Part shown: piece by piece, positions 6,879 to 16,055 of the stretch | How the letters are laid out: every line of letters starts with the position of its first letter | Numbering within the stretch: position 1 is the stretch's first letter | NCBI GenBank assembly: GCA_944349925.1 | Contig: CALVNT010000005.1 | Coordinates: 1 to 33,309 of the forward strand | DNA from: an uncultured Clostridia bacterium | GTDB lineage: Bacteria; Bacillota; Clostridia; Christensenellales; UBA1242 | Direction: 5' to 3' | Length of the DNA stretch: 33,309 nucleotides | Position numbers and translations under genes: made by a program | The notes under the pieces: model-generated | Told to the model about the DNA's origin: nothing | Database searches by the model: none | Seen by the model: only the letters and a program-made list of their open reading frames with translations

Positions 6879-7886
6879 TTAAAATATTAGTGAAGTTAAA
6901 ATTCCACCAACGACAGCAAAAGTATACAAAGATAATGTAATTAAAATGTTATTAAAGGTTTTTTTATATTTTGTAGTAAAAAGCACAACTAGCCCAACAC
7001 CAGCTCCTGCACACAATCCCCCAACTAAAGCAGGGAACAAAAGTACACCTTCCATAAAAAGTTCAACCAAGAAAACAGACGCGGCACAATTAGGCAATAA
7101 GCCTATAAGGCAGGCAAGCAAAATTTGAAGATAGACATTATCTGTAAATATTGACTTTAATGGGTCAAGTCCCCCTGCATAACCTTCAATCAAGTTTATA
7201 ATTAAAGTCGCTACAAATACATAAGCTACAATGATTGCCGTATGTTTTAATGCATCTAGGAAAATATTTGTTGCACAACAATGACAATGATTGTGTTTGT
7301 GATCATGTTTTTTTGAATCGTTTTTATCCTCGAGTTTATGTTCGTCATGTCCACAATCACAACTTTCACACTCGCAATGATCTTCTTCAACTTGTGTATC
7401 CGCAGGAATTGAATTTTGACAATTTTCATTTTTTATTTTATCAAATTTATCATGATATTCATTTAGTTTTACTTTCTTTTTTGAAAATAGTTTTATAAGT
7501 CCATCTACAAAATATCCAATAATTATAGCGTATACAAATTTAATTAGTATAAGCCAAAGCAAATCTGGAATAAATTCAGGGCTTGCTATCATAAGCGGAA
7601 TTGCTTCATCACTAGTGGCTATAAAAACTGCAAGTAATGTGCCAATAGATATAATTTTTTTTGAATAAAGGTCACTCATAACAGAAGAGAAACCACATTG
7701 TGGAATACAACCCAAAAAAGCACCAACAACCGGCCCTGCCTTATTTGTGTGGTGCAAAATTTTTGAATATCTTTGATTGTCATTATGCGAGAAGTAGCTC
7801 ACCAAAAGATATGCAAGATACAAGATCGGAATAATGATTGCAGTATCTTCTAGGGCATGCAACAAAGAATGCCAAAAAATTTCCAT
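6879..7886 (-). CDS. Putative 10-TM heavy-metal exporter (ArsP_2-like)
   Basis: 335 aa with two membrane bundles around a central hydrophilic loop. The first bundle carries GAFLGCIPQCGFSSV, and the second an analogous GLLPNCAASVF motif, the paired Pro-Cys signatures of the PF11449-type permeases annotated as arsenic or manganese exporters. The loop (~165-205) is exceptionally rich in His, Cys, Asp and Glu (for example HCECESCDCGHDEH and HDHKHNHCHCC) and probably binds metal. AGAGGAA precedes ATG 7886. It lies 17 nt after the beta-solenoid gene, so the two are co-transcribed. Transport direction and ion are inferred from the family. Confidence 0.75.
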   Translation of the reverse strand: MEIFWHSLLHALEDTAIIIPILYLAYLLVSYFSHNDNQRYSKILHHTNKAGPVVGAFLGCIPQCGFSSVMSDLYSKKIISIGTLLAVFIATSDEAIPLMIASPEFIPDLLWLILIKFVYAIIIGYFVDGLIKLFSKKKVKLNEYHDKFDKIKNENCQNSIPADTQVEEDHCECESCDCGHDEHKLEDKNDSKKHDHKHNHCHCCATNIFLDALKHTAIIVAYVFVATLIINLIEGYAGGLDPLKSIFTDNVYLQILLACLIGLLPNCAASVFLVELFMEGVLLFPALVGGLCAGAGVGLVVLFTTKYKKTFNNILITLSLYTFAVVGGILTSLIF

Positions 7887-7902
7887 TTAGTTCCTCTTAA
7901 AT

Positions 7903-8883
7903 TTAAGTAATATCATCAATTTTCATTTGTTTCGGCTTTGATTTTTTCTTAGGTTTTTCAGATTTTTCTTCTTTAGTTACTTTTTCTTCTTTTTTCTCAG
8001 ACTCATCTTGAGCAGTAACTTCATCTTCGACTCTTTTCGTTAAGCTTTTATTGTAAGATTTATTATCATCTTCCACTTTCTCTTTGATAGACTCAGAGAT
8101 AACTGAATTTTGTTCAACTTCTTGTTTTGTCTCTTCTTTAACTTGCTTATATTCAGCCATTCTCTTGGCGCTTTCAGCAGGCGAATACAAGATTATAGTT
8201 TGTTTATCTTGATACCCAATCTCGCCATCCATGCTAGCAGAAATTATGCTTTTGCCGAGCATTTGATCTATTTTCCCTTTATTAAATGTAGATATTTCAC
8301 TATTATCGGCAATAAGTTCAATATTACCATTATTGACAGTGCCAATTTTGCCTTCATTCAAAAGATAAGTTATGCTTCCATTTAGCATACTAACGAGTTT
8401 TGCATTATTAAAAATACCGGTAATTTTACCATCAATCATTGTAACAACTCTAGCACGATTTCTGACAAACATAACTTCGCCCTGAGTCATAGTTGCAAGC
8501 TCAGCTTTATCATCTACAAAACGAATAAATCCGCCATTCATAGTACCTATTGAAGATTTTCCGCGCACATAGTCTATAACGCAGTTGTTGATAGTGGTGA
8601 TTGAACTTTTCCCCTCAACAACCGTAATTTTTCCACTTTTAAAAAGTCCAATTTTTGCCTTGCCTGACAACAAAGTGATATCTGCGTTTTCCACCATTTG
8701 AACTTTTGCTTTTCCAGTTATTTCATTAAAAGAGCAATCGAAACTTTCAAGAACAATAGCATTTCCACTTAGTGAAACATTATTGCATTTATTCAAAATA
8801 TGCACACCACTAGAAAGTGAAAAATTAGATTCTTCATCATGAATTATAGGATCAACAACTTTTTCCTTTCTTTTAAACCACAT
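7903..8883 (-). CDS. 17-residue-repeat beta-solenoid protein (bactofilin-like?)
   Basis: 326 aa, no signal peptide or membrane segment. Residues 41-227 are eleven consecutive repeats of exactly 17 residues with no insertions, of the type KAKIGLFKSGKITVVEG / KSSIGTMNGGFIRFVDD / NAKLVSMLNGSITYLLN. Alternating Ile/Val/Met/Leu and regular Gly/Asn turns indicate a beta-solenoid. Bactofilins, cytoskeletal filament proteins, also use short beta-helix turns of about this length, so a polymer-forming role is possible, but sequence similarity is not established. Residues 228-326 are a charged Lys/Glu-rich tail. GGAGGG precedes ATG 8883. It is first in a two-gene operon with the metal exporter. Confidence 0.7.
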   Translation of the reverse strand: MWFKRKEKVVDPIIHDEESNFSLSSGVHILNKCNNVSLSGNAIVLESFDCSFNEITGKAKVQMVENADITLLSGKAKIGLFKSGKITVVEGKSSITTINNCVIDYVRGKSSIGTMNGGFIRFVDDKAELATMTQGEVMFVRNRARVVTMIDGKITGIFNNAKLVSMLNGSITYLLNEGKIGTVNNGNIELIADNSEISTFNKGKIDQMLGKSIISASMDGEIGYQDKQTIILYSPAESAKRMAEYKQVKEETKQEVEQNSVISESIKEKVEDDNKSYNKSLTKRVEDEVTAQDESEKKEEKVTKEEKSEKPKKKSKPKQMKIDDIT

Positions 8884-8941
8884 AAATACCCTCCAAATGT
8901 TAATATGAACAGTGCTTTATAACGTGTTAAGTATAAGATAT

Positions 8942-8970
8942 AATATAGCACACTTGTCCATGCTATGCAA
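8942..8970 (-). promoter_or_regulatory. Promoter of the solenoid/exporter operon
   Basis: On the minus strand TTGCAT (8965-8970), 17-nt spacer, TATATT (8942-8947), giving a leader of about 50 nt. It is back to back with the marR promoter. Confidence 0.6.
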
Positions 8971-9008
8971 ATAATTTTAAAAATTTTTTTGCAAAAATTC
9001 AAGATGTC

Positions 9009-9024
9009 GGTTGACTTGTCAACC
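9009..9024. promoter_or_regulatory. Palindromic operator over the marR -35 box
   Basis: Perfect 16-bp palindrome GGTTGAC-TT-GTCAACC whose left half contains the -35 hexamer of the marR promoter. Its size and position fit an autoregulatory MarR site. A looser pair TAGTT (9026-9030) / AACTA (9043-9047) brackets the -10 box. Confidence 0.75.
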
Positions 9025-9039
9025 ATAGTTGCATATACT
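9011..9039 (+). promoter_or_regulatory. Promoter of the marR-ABC operon
   Basis: TTGACT (9011-9016), 17-nt spacer, TATACT (9034-9039), overlapped by the palindromic operator. Confidence 0.8.
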
Positions 9040-9058
9040 ATTAACTAATGGAGAAAAA

Positions 9059-9487
9059 ATGGACGCAAAGACTTCAGAACTAAAAAATTATATATTTTCA
9101 TTAAAAAAATCTTTTGAAACCTTTATGAATGAAAAATTGAAAGGTAATAATGTGACCGCAGGTCAAACTCAATTTTTGCATATTTTGTTTAAAGAGACTA
9201 AGTTAAGACAATCATCACTATCAAAGATTGCAAACTGCGACAAGAGTTACACTCATAGAGTTGTCAAAGAGCTTTTAGACAAAAAGCTTATATCATCTAC
9301 GGAAGAAAATTTCGTTCTAACCGAGCAAGGTAAATTGATTGCAGAGAAGTTTGAAAAATATTCTACAATTTGGCACAATAAACTTATAGAAAATATTCCT
9401 AAAAAAGATTTGAATATTGCTAAAAATGTAATAAAATCTATATCGCAAAAAGCACAAATAATCATAAATAATATGGAGAAGAAATAA
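9059..9487 (+). CDS. MarR-family transcriptional regulator
   Basis: 142 aa winged-helix regulator: helix-turn-helix RQSSLSKIANCDKSYTHRVV, wing KKLISSTEENFVLTEQG, and flanking dimerisation helices. The start is ATG 9059 with GGAG at 9050-9053; an upstream in-frame TTG at 9029 lies inside the promoter and cannot be used. The stop overlaps the next ATG by one base (TAATG), so translation is coupled to the ABC exporter. It probably represses its own operon through the palindrome at 9009-9024 and is relieved by an exported compound; the ligand is unknown. Confidence 0.9.
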   Translation: MDAKTSELKNYIFSLKKSFETFMNEKLKGNNVTAGQTQFLHILFKETKLRQSSLSKIANCDKSYTHRVVKELLDKKLISSTEENFVLTEQGKLIAEKFEKYSTIWHNKLIENIPKKDLNIAKNVIKSISQKAQIIINNMEKK

Positions 9488-11238
9488 TGATAAGATTACT
9501 TAAATATTTAAAAACAAAAGAATGGATTTTGCTTGTTGCTGCATTGGCCTTTGTCGCTCTTCAAGTTTGGTGCAATATAACTATACCAGAATATACAATT
9601 AAGATTAGCCAGTATCTTTCAATGCCCGAGATATCGCCATATTGGCAAGATATCGTTTGGACTTGTATGCAAATGCTTTTGCTTGCCGTAGGTGTTGTAG
9701 GAAGCGCAATTATAGCTCAGTATCTCGCATCTGTAATAGTCTCATCTCTTATAGCTAGGATAAGAAGCAAAGTTTTTGGAAAAGTTAACGATTTTTCTGA
9801 AACTGAAATAAATAAATTTTCAATTCCTTCATTGATCACCCGTTCTACAAATGACCTTACACAGCTCCAACAAGTTTACACGATGATAATTACAATGGGT
9901 TTTACCGCTCCACTAACGGCTGTTTTCGCAATTATAAAAATTGTTTCTTTGTCACGAGATTATGGAGCAGGAACATTATCTTGGGTTAATGTTATTTCAG
10001 TTCTAGCAATCATTTTAGTTGTTTTTACAATTACTATTCTTGTGCTACCGAAATTTAAAAAAATCCAAACAGGCACAGATAAATTAAATATGGTTACACG
10101 AGAAAACTTGACTGGTCTTAAAGTAATAAGAGCTGTTGGAGCTGAAGCAGAACAAGAAGAAAAGTTTGAACAAGTAAACAAAAGATTTACTAAACTTGAA
10201 TTTTTTGTAGATAAAGTTTTAATGCTTATCGAACCTAGTTTGACTTTTATAATGCAAGGTACCACTCTTGCAATAGTTTGGATAATAGGCTTGCTTGCTG
10301 AACAAAATCCTCAACTATTGTTGGTGATAAGCGCCTTTACTCAGTATTCTATTTTTATAATTATGAGCTTTACCTCATTGTCATTTTTATTTATGTTAGT
10401 ACCTCGTGGAATTGTATGCGCGAAGAGAATAAACGAAATATTACAAACTGAAACAAGTCTAAAAGATGGAGAAATTGAAAAATCAAATGACAATAAAGGG
10501 ACAATAGAATTTAAAAATGTTTCTTTCCGCTATCCAGATGCCGACGCAGATGTGTTAGAAAACATTTCTTTTACAGTAAAACAAGGGCAAACAGTCGCAT
10601 TTATTGGTTCGACTGGAAGTGGGAAAAGCACACTAATAAACTTAATCCCAAGATTTTATGATTGCTCTGACGGCGAAATACTTGTAAATGGACAAAATGT
10701 CAAAAATTACAAAATGCACGAACTTCATAAAATCATCGGATATGTTCCACAAAAAGGGATTTTGTTTAGTGGTACAGTCAAATCAAATATTAAATATGGA
10801 AAAGAAAATGCAACCGACGAAGAAGTAAAAAAGGCTATAGAAATTTCTCAGTCTGACTTTGTGTACGATTTACCAAATGGTCTTGACTATCACATTTCAC
10901 AGGGCGGAAAAAATGTTTCAGGCGGACAAAAGCAAAGACTTTCTATTGCTAGAGCAATAATCACTAATCCAGATATTTTAATTTTTGATGATAGTTTCTC
11001 AGCTCTTGACTATAAAACCGACAAAATAGTAAGAGAAAACTTAAATAGGGAATTTAAAAACACAACAAAAGTTATAGTCGCTCAGCGAATAGGTACAATA
11101 ATGCATGCTGATCAAATTATTGTGCTAGATAAAGGGAAAATGGTAGGAAAAGGAAAACACAAAGAATTACTTAAAAAATGTAAAGTGTATCGCGAGATTG
11201 CCCTATCGCAACTTTCAGAGGAGGAACTACAAAAATGA
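9487..11238 (+). CDS. ABC exporter half-transporter, degenerate-site subunit
   Basis: 583 aa with six membrane segments (residues ~12-310) fused to an ATPase domain (~338-575). Walker A GSTGSGKS is at 374-381 and the canonical signature VSGGQ at 477-481. The residue after the Walker B Asp is Asp502 instead of the catalytic Glu, and the switch His is Gln533 (VAQRIGTI). These changes are typical of the partner carrying the degenerate site in heterodimeric exporters such as TM287/288. Its stop overlaps the next gene (ATGA), which encodes the complementary half. Likely exports drugs or lipophilic compounds; substrate unknown. Confidence 0.93.
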   Translation: MIRLLKYLKTKEWILLVAALAFVALQVWCNITIPEYTIKISQYLSMPEISPYWQDIVWTCMQMLLLAVGVVGSAIIAQYLASVIVSSLIARIRSKVFGKVNDFSETEINKFSIPSLITRSTNDLTQLQQVYTMIITMGFTAPLTAVFAIIKIVSLSRDYGAGTLSWVNVISVLAIILVVFTITILVLPKFKKIQTGTDKLNMVTRENLTGLKVIRAVGAEAEQEEKFEQVNKRFTKLEFFVDKVLMLIEPSLTFIMQGTTLAIVWIIGLLAEQNPQLLLVISAFTQYSIFIIMSFTSLSFLFMLVPRGIVCAKRINEILQTETSLKDGEIEKSNDNKGTIEFKNVSFRYPDADADVLENISFTVKQGQTVAFIGSTGSGKSTLINLIPRFYDCSDGEILVNGQNVKNYKMHELHKIIGYVPQKGILFSGTVKSNIKYGKENATDEEVKKAIEISQSDFVYDLPNGLDYHISQGGKNVSGGQKQRLSIARAIITNPDILIFDDSFSALDYKTDKIVRENLNREFKNTTKVIVAQRIGTIMHADQIIVLDKGKMVGKGKHKELLKKCKVYREIALSQLSEEELQK

Positions 11239-13025
11239 AAAACAATATAACAACCTCTCGCTCAATGTACAAAGCAAAAGATTTTCGTGGTACAACAAAA
11301 ATGCTTTTTAAAAATTTAGGAAGATATAAAGCTCTTTTAGTTGTAGCTGTTATTTTTGCAGTCATAGCCACCGTTTTGAATATTTTAGGGCCTCGTATAT
11401 TAAATCAGTTGATGACGCTAATCTTTGGTCAAAATTATGAAGTTTCACAAATTACAAAAATCGGTTTACTGATTGTCGGCATTTATGTTTTGGCTAGCAT
11501 ACTAAACTATTTTCAAGGTTTTTGTATGTCAAAAGTATCTGTTATGCTTGCTAAAAAAATGCGTAGCGATATAATCAAAAAGATCAACAAACTTCCGCTA
11601 AACTATTTTGACAAACATAGTTATGGAGATGTTCTTTCAAGGGTTACAAACGATGTAAGCACGGTTGGCAACACTCTGCAAAGCACAATGTCTTCACTTA
11701 TTACATCAACTGTAACTATTATTGGAATTCCTGTGATTATGTTTACACTAAATTGGCAACTTACTCTTATTGCACTTTTGCAAATTCCAATAGCTTTAAT
11801 AACTATTTTCATTGTAGTTAAAAACAATCAAAAATATTTCGTAAGACAGCAAAAATATTTAGGTGATGTAAATGGTTATATAGAAGAAAATTTTTCAGCG
11901 CATAATGTTGTCAAAGCTTTCAACGGCGAAGCAAAATCTCAAGCAGAGTTTGAAAAAATCAACAAAAATTTGCAAGTTTCTGCCAGAAAAGCACAGTTTT
12001 TTTCAGGAATTATGCACCCTATGGTTGTTTTTTCAAGCAACATTGTTTATGTGCTTATATGCTTAATGGGCGGTTATATTGCATTAAAAAACAATGACAT
12101 AACCTTTCTTGCAACAATCATCACATTTATGTCATATACAAAATTGTTTAACCAACCAATTTCTCAACTCGCATCTGTTTCAAGCACATTGCAATCTACA
12201 GTTGCTGCAGCTGAAAGAGTTTTTGAGTTTATAAGTGAAAAAGATGAACCAGATGAAAGCGAAAAAAATGTGACAATAGAAAAAATTAAAGGAAAAGTCG
12301 AATTTAAAAATGTAAGTTTTGGTTATAATCCTGACAAAGAAATAATTCACAATTTCAATTTCACTGCCCTGCCCGGACAAAAAATCGCTATTGTAGGTCA
12401 GACCGGTGCAGGAAAGACCACGATTGTCAATCTTTTAATGAGATTTTATGAAGTCAACAGCGGACAAATACTAATCGATGACATTCCAACCAACACAATG
12501 AACAGAACTTATGTTCGTTCACTCTTTGGAATGGTTTTGCAAGACACATGGCTTTTTGAAGGAACTATCAAAGAAAACATTGCTTTTGGCAACCCAAATG
12601 CAACTGATGAAGAAATTGTTAAAGCCTGCACAATGGCAAATGTGGATCATTTTATAAGAACAGAGCCAAAAGGCTACGATATGGTTTTGAATGAAGAGAC
12701 AAATATCAGTGCTGGGCAAAAACAACTGCTAACCATCGCTCGTGCAATGGTTCAAAATGCACCAATGTTGATACTTGATGAAGCTACAAGCTCAGTTGAC
12801 ACTAGAACAGAAATTTTAATTCAGACCGCAATGGATAGACTCACAAAGGGCAGAACTAGTTTCGTAATTGCTCATAGACTTTCAACAATTAAAAATGCAG
12901 ACCAAATAATAGTTATGAAAGATGGCAATATAGTCGAGATTGGAAAACATGATGAGCTTTTAAAGAAAAATGGCACATATAAAGAATTATACACTAGCCA
13001 ATTTGAAACAGGAGAAAATTTTTAA
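11235..13025 (+). CDS. ABC exporter half-transporter, catalytic subunit
   Basis: 596 aa with six membrane segments followed by an ATPase domain (~354-590). Walker A GQTGAGKT is at 388-395, Walker B LILDE (512-516) keeps the catalytic Glu516, and the switch His547 is present (IAHRLSTI). The signature is altered to ISAGQ (491-495). With the upstream subunit it should form one competent ATP site (this protein's Walker A/B with the partner's VSGGQ) and one degenerate site. GAGGAGGAAC precedes ATG 11235, which overlaps the upstream stop by 4 nt. Confidence 0.94.
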   Translation: MKNNITTSRSMYKAKDFRGTTKMLFKNLGRYKALLVVAVIFAVIATVLNILGPRILNQLMTLIFGQNYEVSQITKIGLLIVGIYVLASILNYFQGFCMSKVSVMLAKKMRSDIIKKINKLPLNYFDKHSYGDVLSRVTNDVSTVGNTLQSTMSSLITSTVTIIGIPVIMFTLNWQLTLIALLQIPIALITIFIVVKNNQKYFVRQQKYLGDVNGYIEENFSAHNVVKAFNGEAKSQAEFEKINKNLQVSARKAQFFSGIMHPMVVFSSNIVYVLICLMGGYIALKNNDITFLATIITFMSYTKLFNQPISQLASVSSTLQSTVAAAERVFEFISEKDEPDESEKNVTIEKIKGKVEFKNVSFGYNPDKEIIHNFNFTALPGQKIAIVGQTGAGKTTIVNLLMRFYEVNSGQILIDDIPTNTMNRTYVRSLFGMVLQDTWLFEGTIKENIAFGNPNATDEEIVKACTMANVDHFIRTEPKGYDMVLNEETNISAGQKQLLTIARAMVQNAPMLILDEATSSVDTRTEILIQTAMDRLTKGRTSFVIAHRLSTIKNADQIIVMKDGNIVEIGKHDELLKKNGTYKELYTSQFETGENF

Positions 13026-13039
13026 AATAAGGAGAATAG

Positions 13040-15130
13040 ATGAAAGAGCTGGAAATTAACCATGTTTATAAAGATTATAATTTATCAAACAAAACTAAAT
13101 TTAATGCTTTAAACGATATCTGTGTATCATTTGACAAAGGAGAGCTAGTATCCATAATTGGAGAAAGTGGAAGTGGAAAAAGCACGCTTATGAATTTGAT
13201 TGGAGGACTTGACTCTGATTATAGCGGAGAGATAAAAATTGGAGGAATAGATCTTAAAACATTTAAAGAAAAACAACTTGATGATTATCGAAAGAAAAAA
13301 ATAGGTTTTGTCTTCCAGTCTTTCAATCTTATTCCCCACCTTTCTATACTTGATAATGTTACAATAGCGCTTACACTATCTGATGTAAAAGAAAGCGTAA
13401 AACTCGAAAAAGCAAAAGCAATTTTAAAAAAACTTGGTCTTGAAAATCAATTAAAGAAAAAACCGACTCAACTTTCTGGCGGTCAAAAACAAAGAGTCGC
13501 AATAGCTAGAGCGCTTATGAATGACCCAGATATCATTTTAGCAGATGAACCAACCGGGTCATTAGATAGCCAAACAACACTGCAGATTTTAAACATAATG
13601 AAAGAAATCGCAGATGAAGGCAAACTTGTAATTATGGTAACGCACTCAGAAAAAGTCGCAAGCATTTCTTCTAGAATAGTGGAAATTGCTGATGGAAAAA
13701 TAGTTGACGACCGACAGAACGAAAACTACAAAAAAGATAATTTAAAACAAGACAAATTAGTTACAACAGATTCAAATGCAAACGTAAAGAAAAAAGAAAA
13801 ACATTTATCTTTCATCTCTGCCCTTCGGTTATCTTTGCATAATATGTGGGCAAGCAGAACAAAGAACTTTTTAATGGCATTGGGGGTAACAATATCGTTA
13901 ATCTCAATGATACTAATGCTTGCATTTGGATCAGGTTTAACAAGTTACATAGACTCTCTTGCTAGCTCTTATTCAAGTCCAACCATAGTTACAATAAACA
14001 AAAAGACTTCTTCAGCGGACAATCCAATGGGAGCAATTATGGATTTGATTTCGCCACAATCATTTACTGATGAAGAGATAGATGAAGTGGTAAATCAAAT
14101 AAATACATATTTGTCACAACAACATTCTGAAATTGACTATACAGTAAATAAAGAGCAGCTTGGCAAAGGATATTCAATAATGACAAGTGCATCGGCTGGA
14201 AATGCAAACATAGAATTTCAACTCGGAGAAGATACAAAAAAATCAGATATATTTTATCTTTACTCTACTCCACCCTATTATGGTGAGGAACAACTACTGG
14301 CTGGAAAACTTAGCAAAGGTGAAAGTTTAGATGAAGAAACCGGAGAAACAGTTGGCGAAGTTATGCTTTCTTCAAAAATTGCAACCGAAATGGGTCTTGA
14401 AAGTATAGAAGAAGCATTAGGAAAAATTGTTACAGTAAATGTAAACTATTCTATCAATGATGTTTTAGTAAACATACAGCAAAAATGCAAAATTACTGGT
14501 ATCGTAAATGTAAATATGTTTAAAGATTCGTTAATTTTATATATTGATTATGATTATTTAGAATCTTTGGTAAATGAGCAAGGTGCAACTTTATCCCCTA
14601 CTGCATTGTACATAAATACTGACAACGAAAACACAACAAATATCATAAACAATTTCTTGTCAACTACAGACAATTATACAGGTTCAGTTGAAAATCAAAT
14701 GGCAAATATGTTTAGCGAAATGATGTCAACATTCTCTGTTGCTCTAGCAATAATAGCAGGCATATCTTTGATAGTAGCAATGATAATGATTTTAGTTGTT
14801 TTATATATGAGTGTTTCTGAGCGAACTAGGGAAATTGGAGTTCTTAAAAGCATAGGGGCTCGCAAACATGACATAAAAAAAATATTTACAACAGAAAGCT
14901 TTTTGATAGGACTATTTAGCGGATTTGTTGGAATTGTTTTCTCTGCTGTCGTTGGCGGGATTTTAATTTTACTCTTTAATTCATTGTTAGGTTTTGCTCC
15001 TCTTTCTTTTCGTTGGTATTATTTTGCCTTAGCACTGCTACTAAGCGTTATAATAAGTATCTTAGCAGGATTATATCCAGCGTCTAAAGCAGCTAAACTT
15101 GACCCAGTTGAATCTTTAAGACACGAATAA
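13040..15130 (+). CDS. MacB-like ABC transporter (ATPase-FtsX permease fusion)
   Basis: 696 aa. Residues 1-235 are a LolD/MacB-type ATPase: GESGSGKST 41-49, LSGGQ 145-149, ILADE 166-170, H202. A charged linker leads to TM1 (~277-298), a large extracytoplasmic domain (~300-565) and three C-terminal membrane segments with the FtsX-type cytoplasmic loop MSVSERTREIGVLKSIGARK. This is the topology of MacB, a mechanotransmission transporter that acts on extracytoplasmic substrates such as peptides or antibiotics. In Gram-positives the ATPase and permease are often separate, so the fusion is worth noting. Last gene of the marR operon, 14 nt after the ABC pair, with GGAG at the start. Confidence 0.92.
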   Translation: MKELEINHVYKDYNLSNKTKFNALNDICVSFDKGELVSIIGESGSGKSTLMNLIGGLDSDYSGEIKIGGIDLKTFKEKQLDDYRKKKIGFVFQSFNLIPHLSILDNVTIALTLSDVKESVKLEKAKAILKKLGLENQLKKKPTQLSGGQKQRVAIARALMNDPDIILADEPTGSLDSQTTLQILNIMKEIADEGKLVIMVTHSEKVASISSRIVEIADGKIVDDRQNENYKKDNLKQDKLVTTDSNANVKKKEKHLSFISALRLSLHNMWASRTKNFLMALGVTISLISMILMLAFGSGLTSYIDSLASSYSSPTIVTINKKTSSADNPMGAIMDLISPQSFTDEEIDEVVNQINTYLSQQHSEIDYTVNKEQLGKGYSIMTSASAGNANIEFQLGEDTKKSDIFYLYSTPPYYGEEQLLAGKLSKGESLDEETGETVGEVMLSSKIATEMGLESIEEALGKIVTVNVNYSINDVLVNIQQKCKITGIVNVNMFKDSLILYIDYDYLESLVNEQGATLSPTALYINTDNENTTNIINNFLSTTDNYTGSVENQMANMFSEMMSTFSVALAIIAGISLIVAMIMILVVLYMSVSERTREIGVLKSIGARKHDIKKIFTTESFLIGLFSGFVGIVFSAVVGGILILLFNSLLGFAPLSFRWYYFALALLLSVIISILAGLYPASKAAKLDPVESLRHE

Positions 15131-15157
15131 ACTAATAAAAATTAAATAACTAAAATA

Positions 15158-15209
15158 AAAAAAACATTAGCTAAACTATATTTATTATAGCATTTGCTAA
15201 TGTTTTTTT
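15158..15209. terminator. Bidirectional terminator between convergent operons
   Basis: Perfect 14-bp stem AAAAAAACATTAGC (15158-15171) / GCTAATGTTTTTTT (15196-15209), with an inner CTATA/TATAG hairpin in the loop. T runs are on both strands, so it can serve the plus-strand ABC operon and the minus-strand valS operon. Confidence 0.85.
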
Positions 15210-15211
15210 AT

Positions 15212-16030
15212 TTATTTTTTCTTTTTATATTTTTTTTGCGTCTTAGTTAAATCTGATGTTTTTTCAATTGTTTCCTCTGAAATTTTATCACAATTACAAT
15301 TTTTAGATACATCTTCCGTTTTCAAATTTACCTCAGCAGAAGAAATTAAATTTTCATCATTTTTAAAAGCTAAATTTTTTTCAATAAATTTCATACCCAA
15401 AGAACATTTAGAAAACTTGCCAAGCATATAATGGATAAAAAATATAATTGCTCCAGAAGTATTGCAAACTAAATCTATCATTGTGTCCCAAACTAAAGGT
15501 TGATTATAACTTGGCAACTTTTCCCCTTGCATTGTTTGATTAAAAAGGTTGTCTGCTCCCCACTCAAATATTTCCCAAATCACTTCAATAGCAAGCGAAA
15601 AACAAACGCAGAATATTGCCACTAAAAATATATTCATCTTATTATAATTGCCAAGCCTTGAAATAACAAATATTCCACAGATTGCGACGATGTAACCCAT
15701 TAAAATGTGAATTACAATATCATACCAACTTACTAAATAATAAACATTTAATACACTGCCAATTAAACCAGCAAAAATCAAGTAAATTTCTATTGCAATA
15801 AAGATAACATTGTTAATTCTACAACGAAATATTACTTCGATTATTGCAGGTATCAAAGCCAAAACAGCAATGCAAATGGAAGGAATAATTCGATTATTTG
15901 GGTCATAGACCAAACCATAATATAGCGCAAGTGAAACACATATAGCACAAAGAAGAAACATTATTGCTATATTTACAATTCTAAAAATTTTATTAGACTT
16001 AGTTAAATTTTTGTAAGGGATTTTTTTCAT
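15212..16030 (-). CDS. Integral membrane protein, DUF2238-like
   Basis: 272 aa with about seven membrane segments and a charged, Lys-rich C-terminal tail (~215-272). Conserved-looking polar residues lie in or next to membrane segments: WYDIVIHILMGY, LAIEVIWEIFEWGADN and VWDTMIDLVCNTSGA. This Asp-His-Gly / Glu / Asp-Asp pattern resembles the DUF2238 (YjdF) inner-membrane family, but I could not verify it. GGAAGG precedes ATG 16030. It lies 25 nt after valS and shares its terminator. Function unknown. Confidence 0.65.
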   Translation of the reverse strand: MKKIPYKNLTKSNKIFRIVNIAIMFLLCAICVSLALYYGLVYDPNNRIIPSICIAVLALIPAIIEVIFRCRINNVIFIAIEIYLIFAGLIGSVLNVYYLVSWYDIVIHILMGYIVAICGIFVISRLGNYNKMNIFLVAIFCVCFSLAIEVIWEIFEWGADNLFNQTMQGEKLPSYNQPLVWDTMIDLVCNTSGAIIFFIHYMLGKFSKCSLGMKFIEKNLAFKNDENLISSAEVNLKTEDVSKNCNCDKISEETIEKTSDLTKTQKKYKKKK

Positions 16031-16055
16031 TTAACCTTCCATTATTTAAAATATC

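Noticed and set aside
8884..8941. Manganese (yybP-ykoY) riboswitch before the exporter operon
   Set aside because: The leader is only about 50 nt and shows no matching paired structure.
9029..9058. Earlier TTG start for the MarR gene
   Set aside because: The extension lies inside the -10 promoter region; ATG 9059 has a proper GGAG site.
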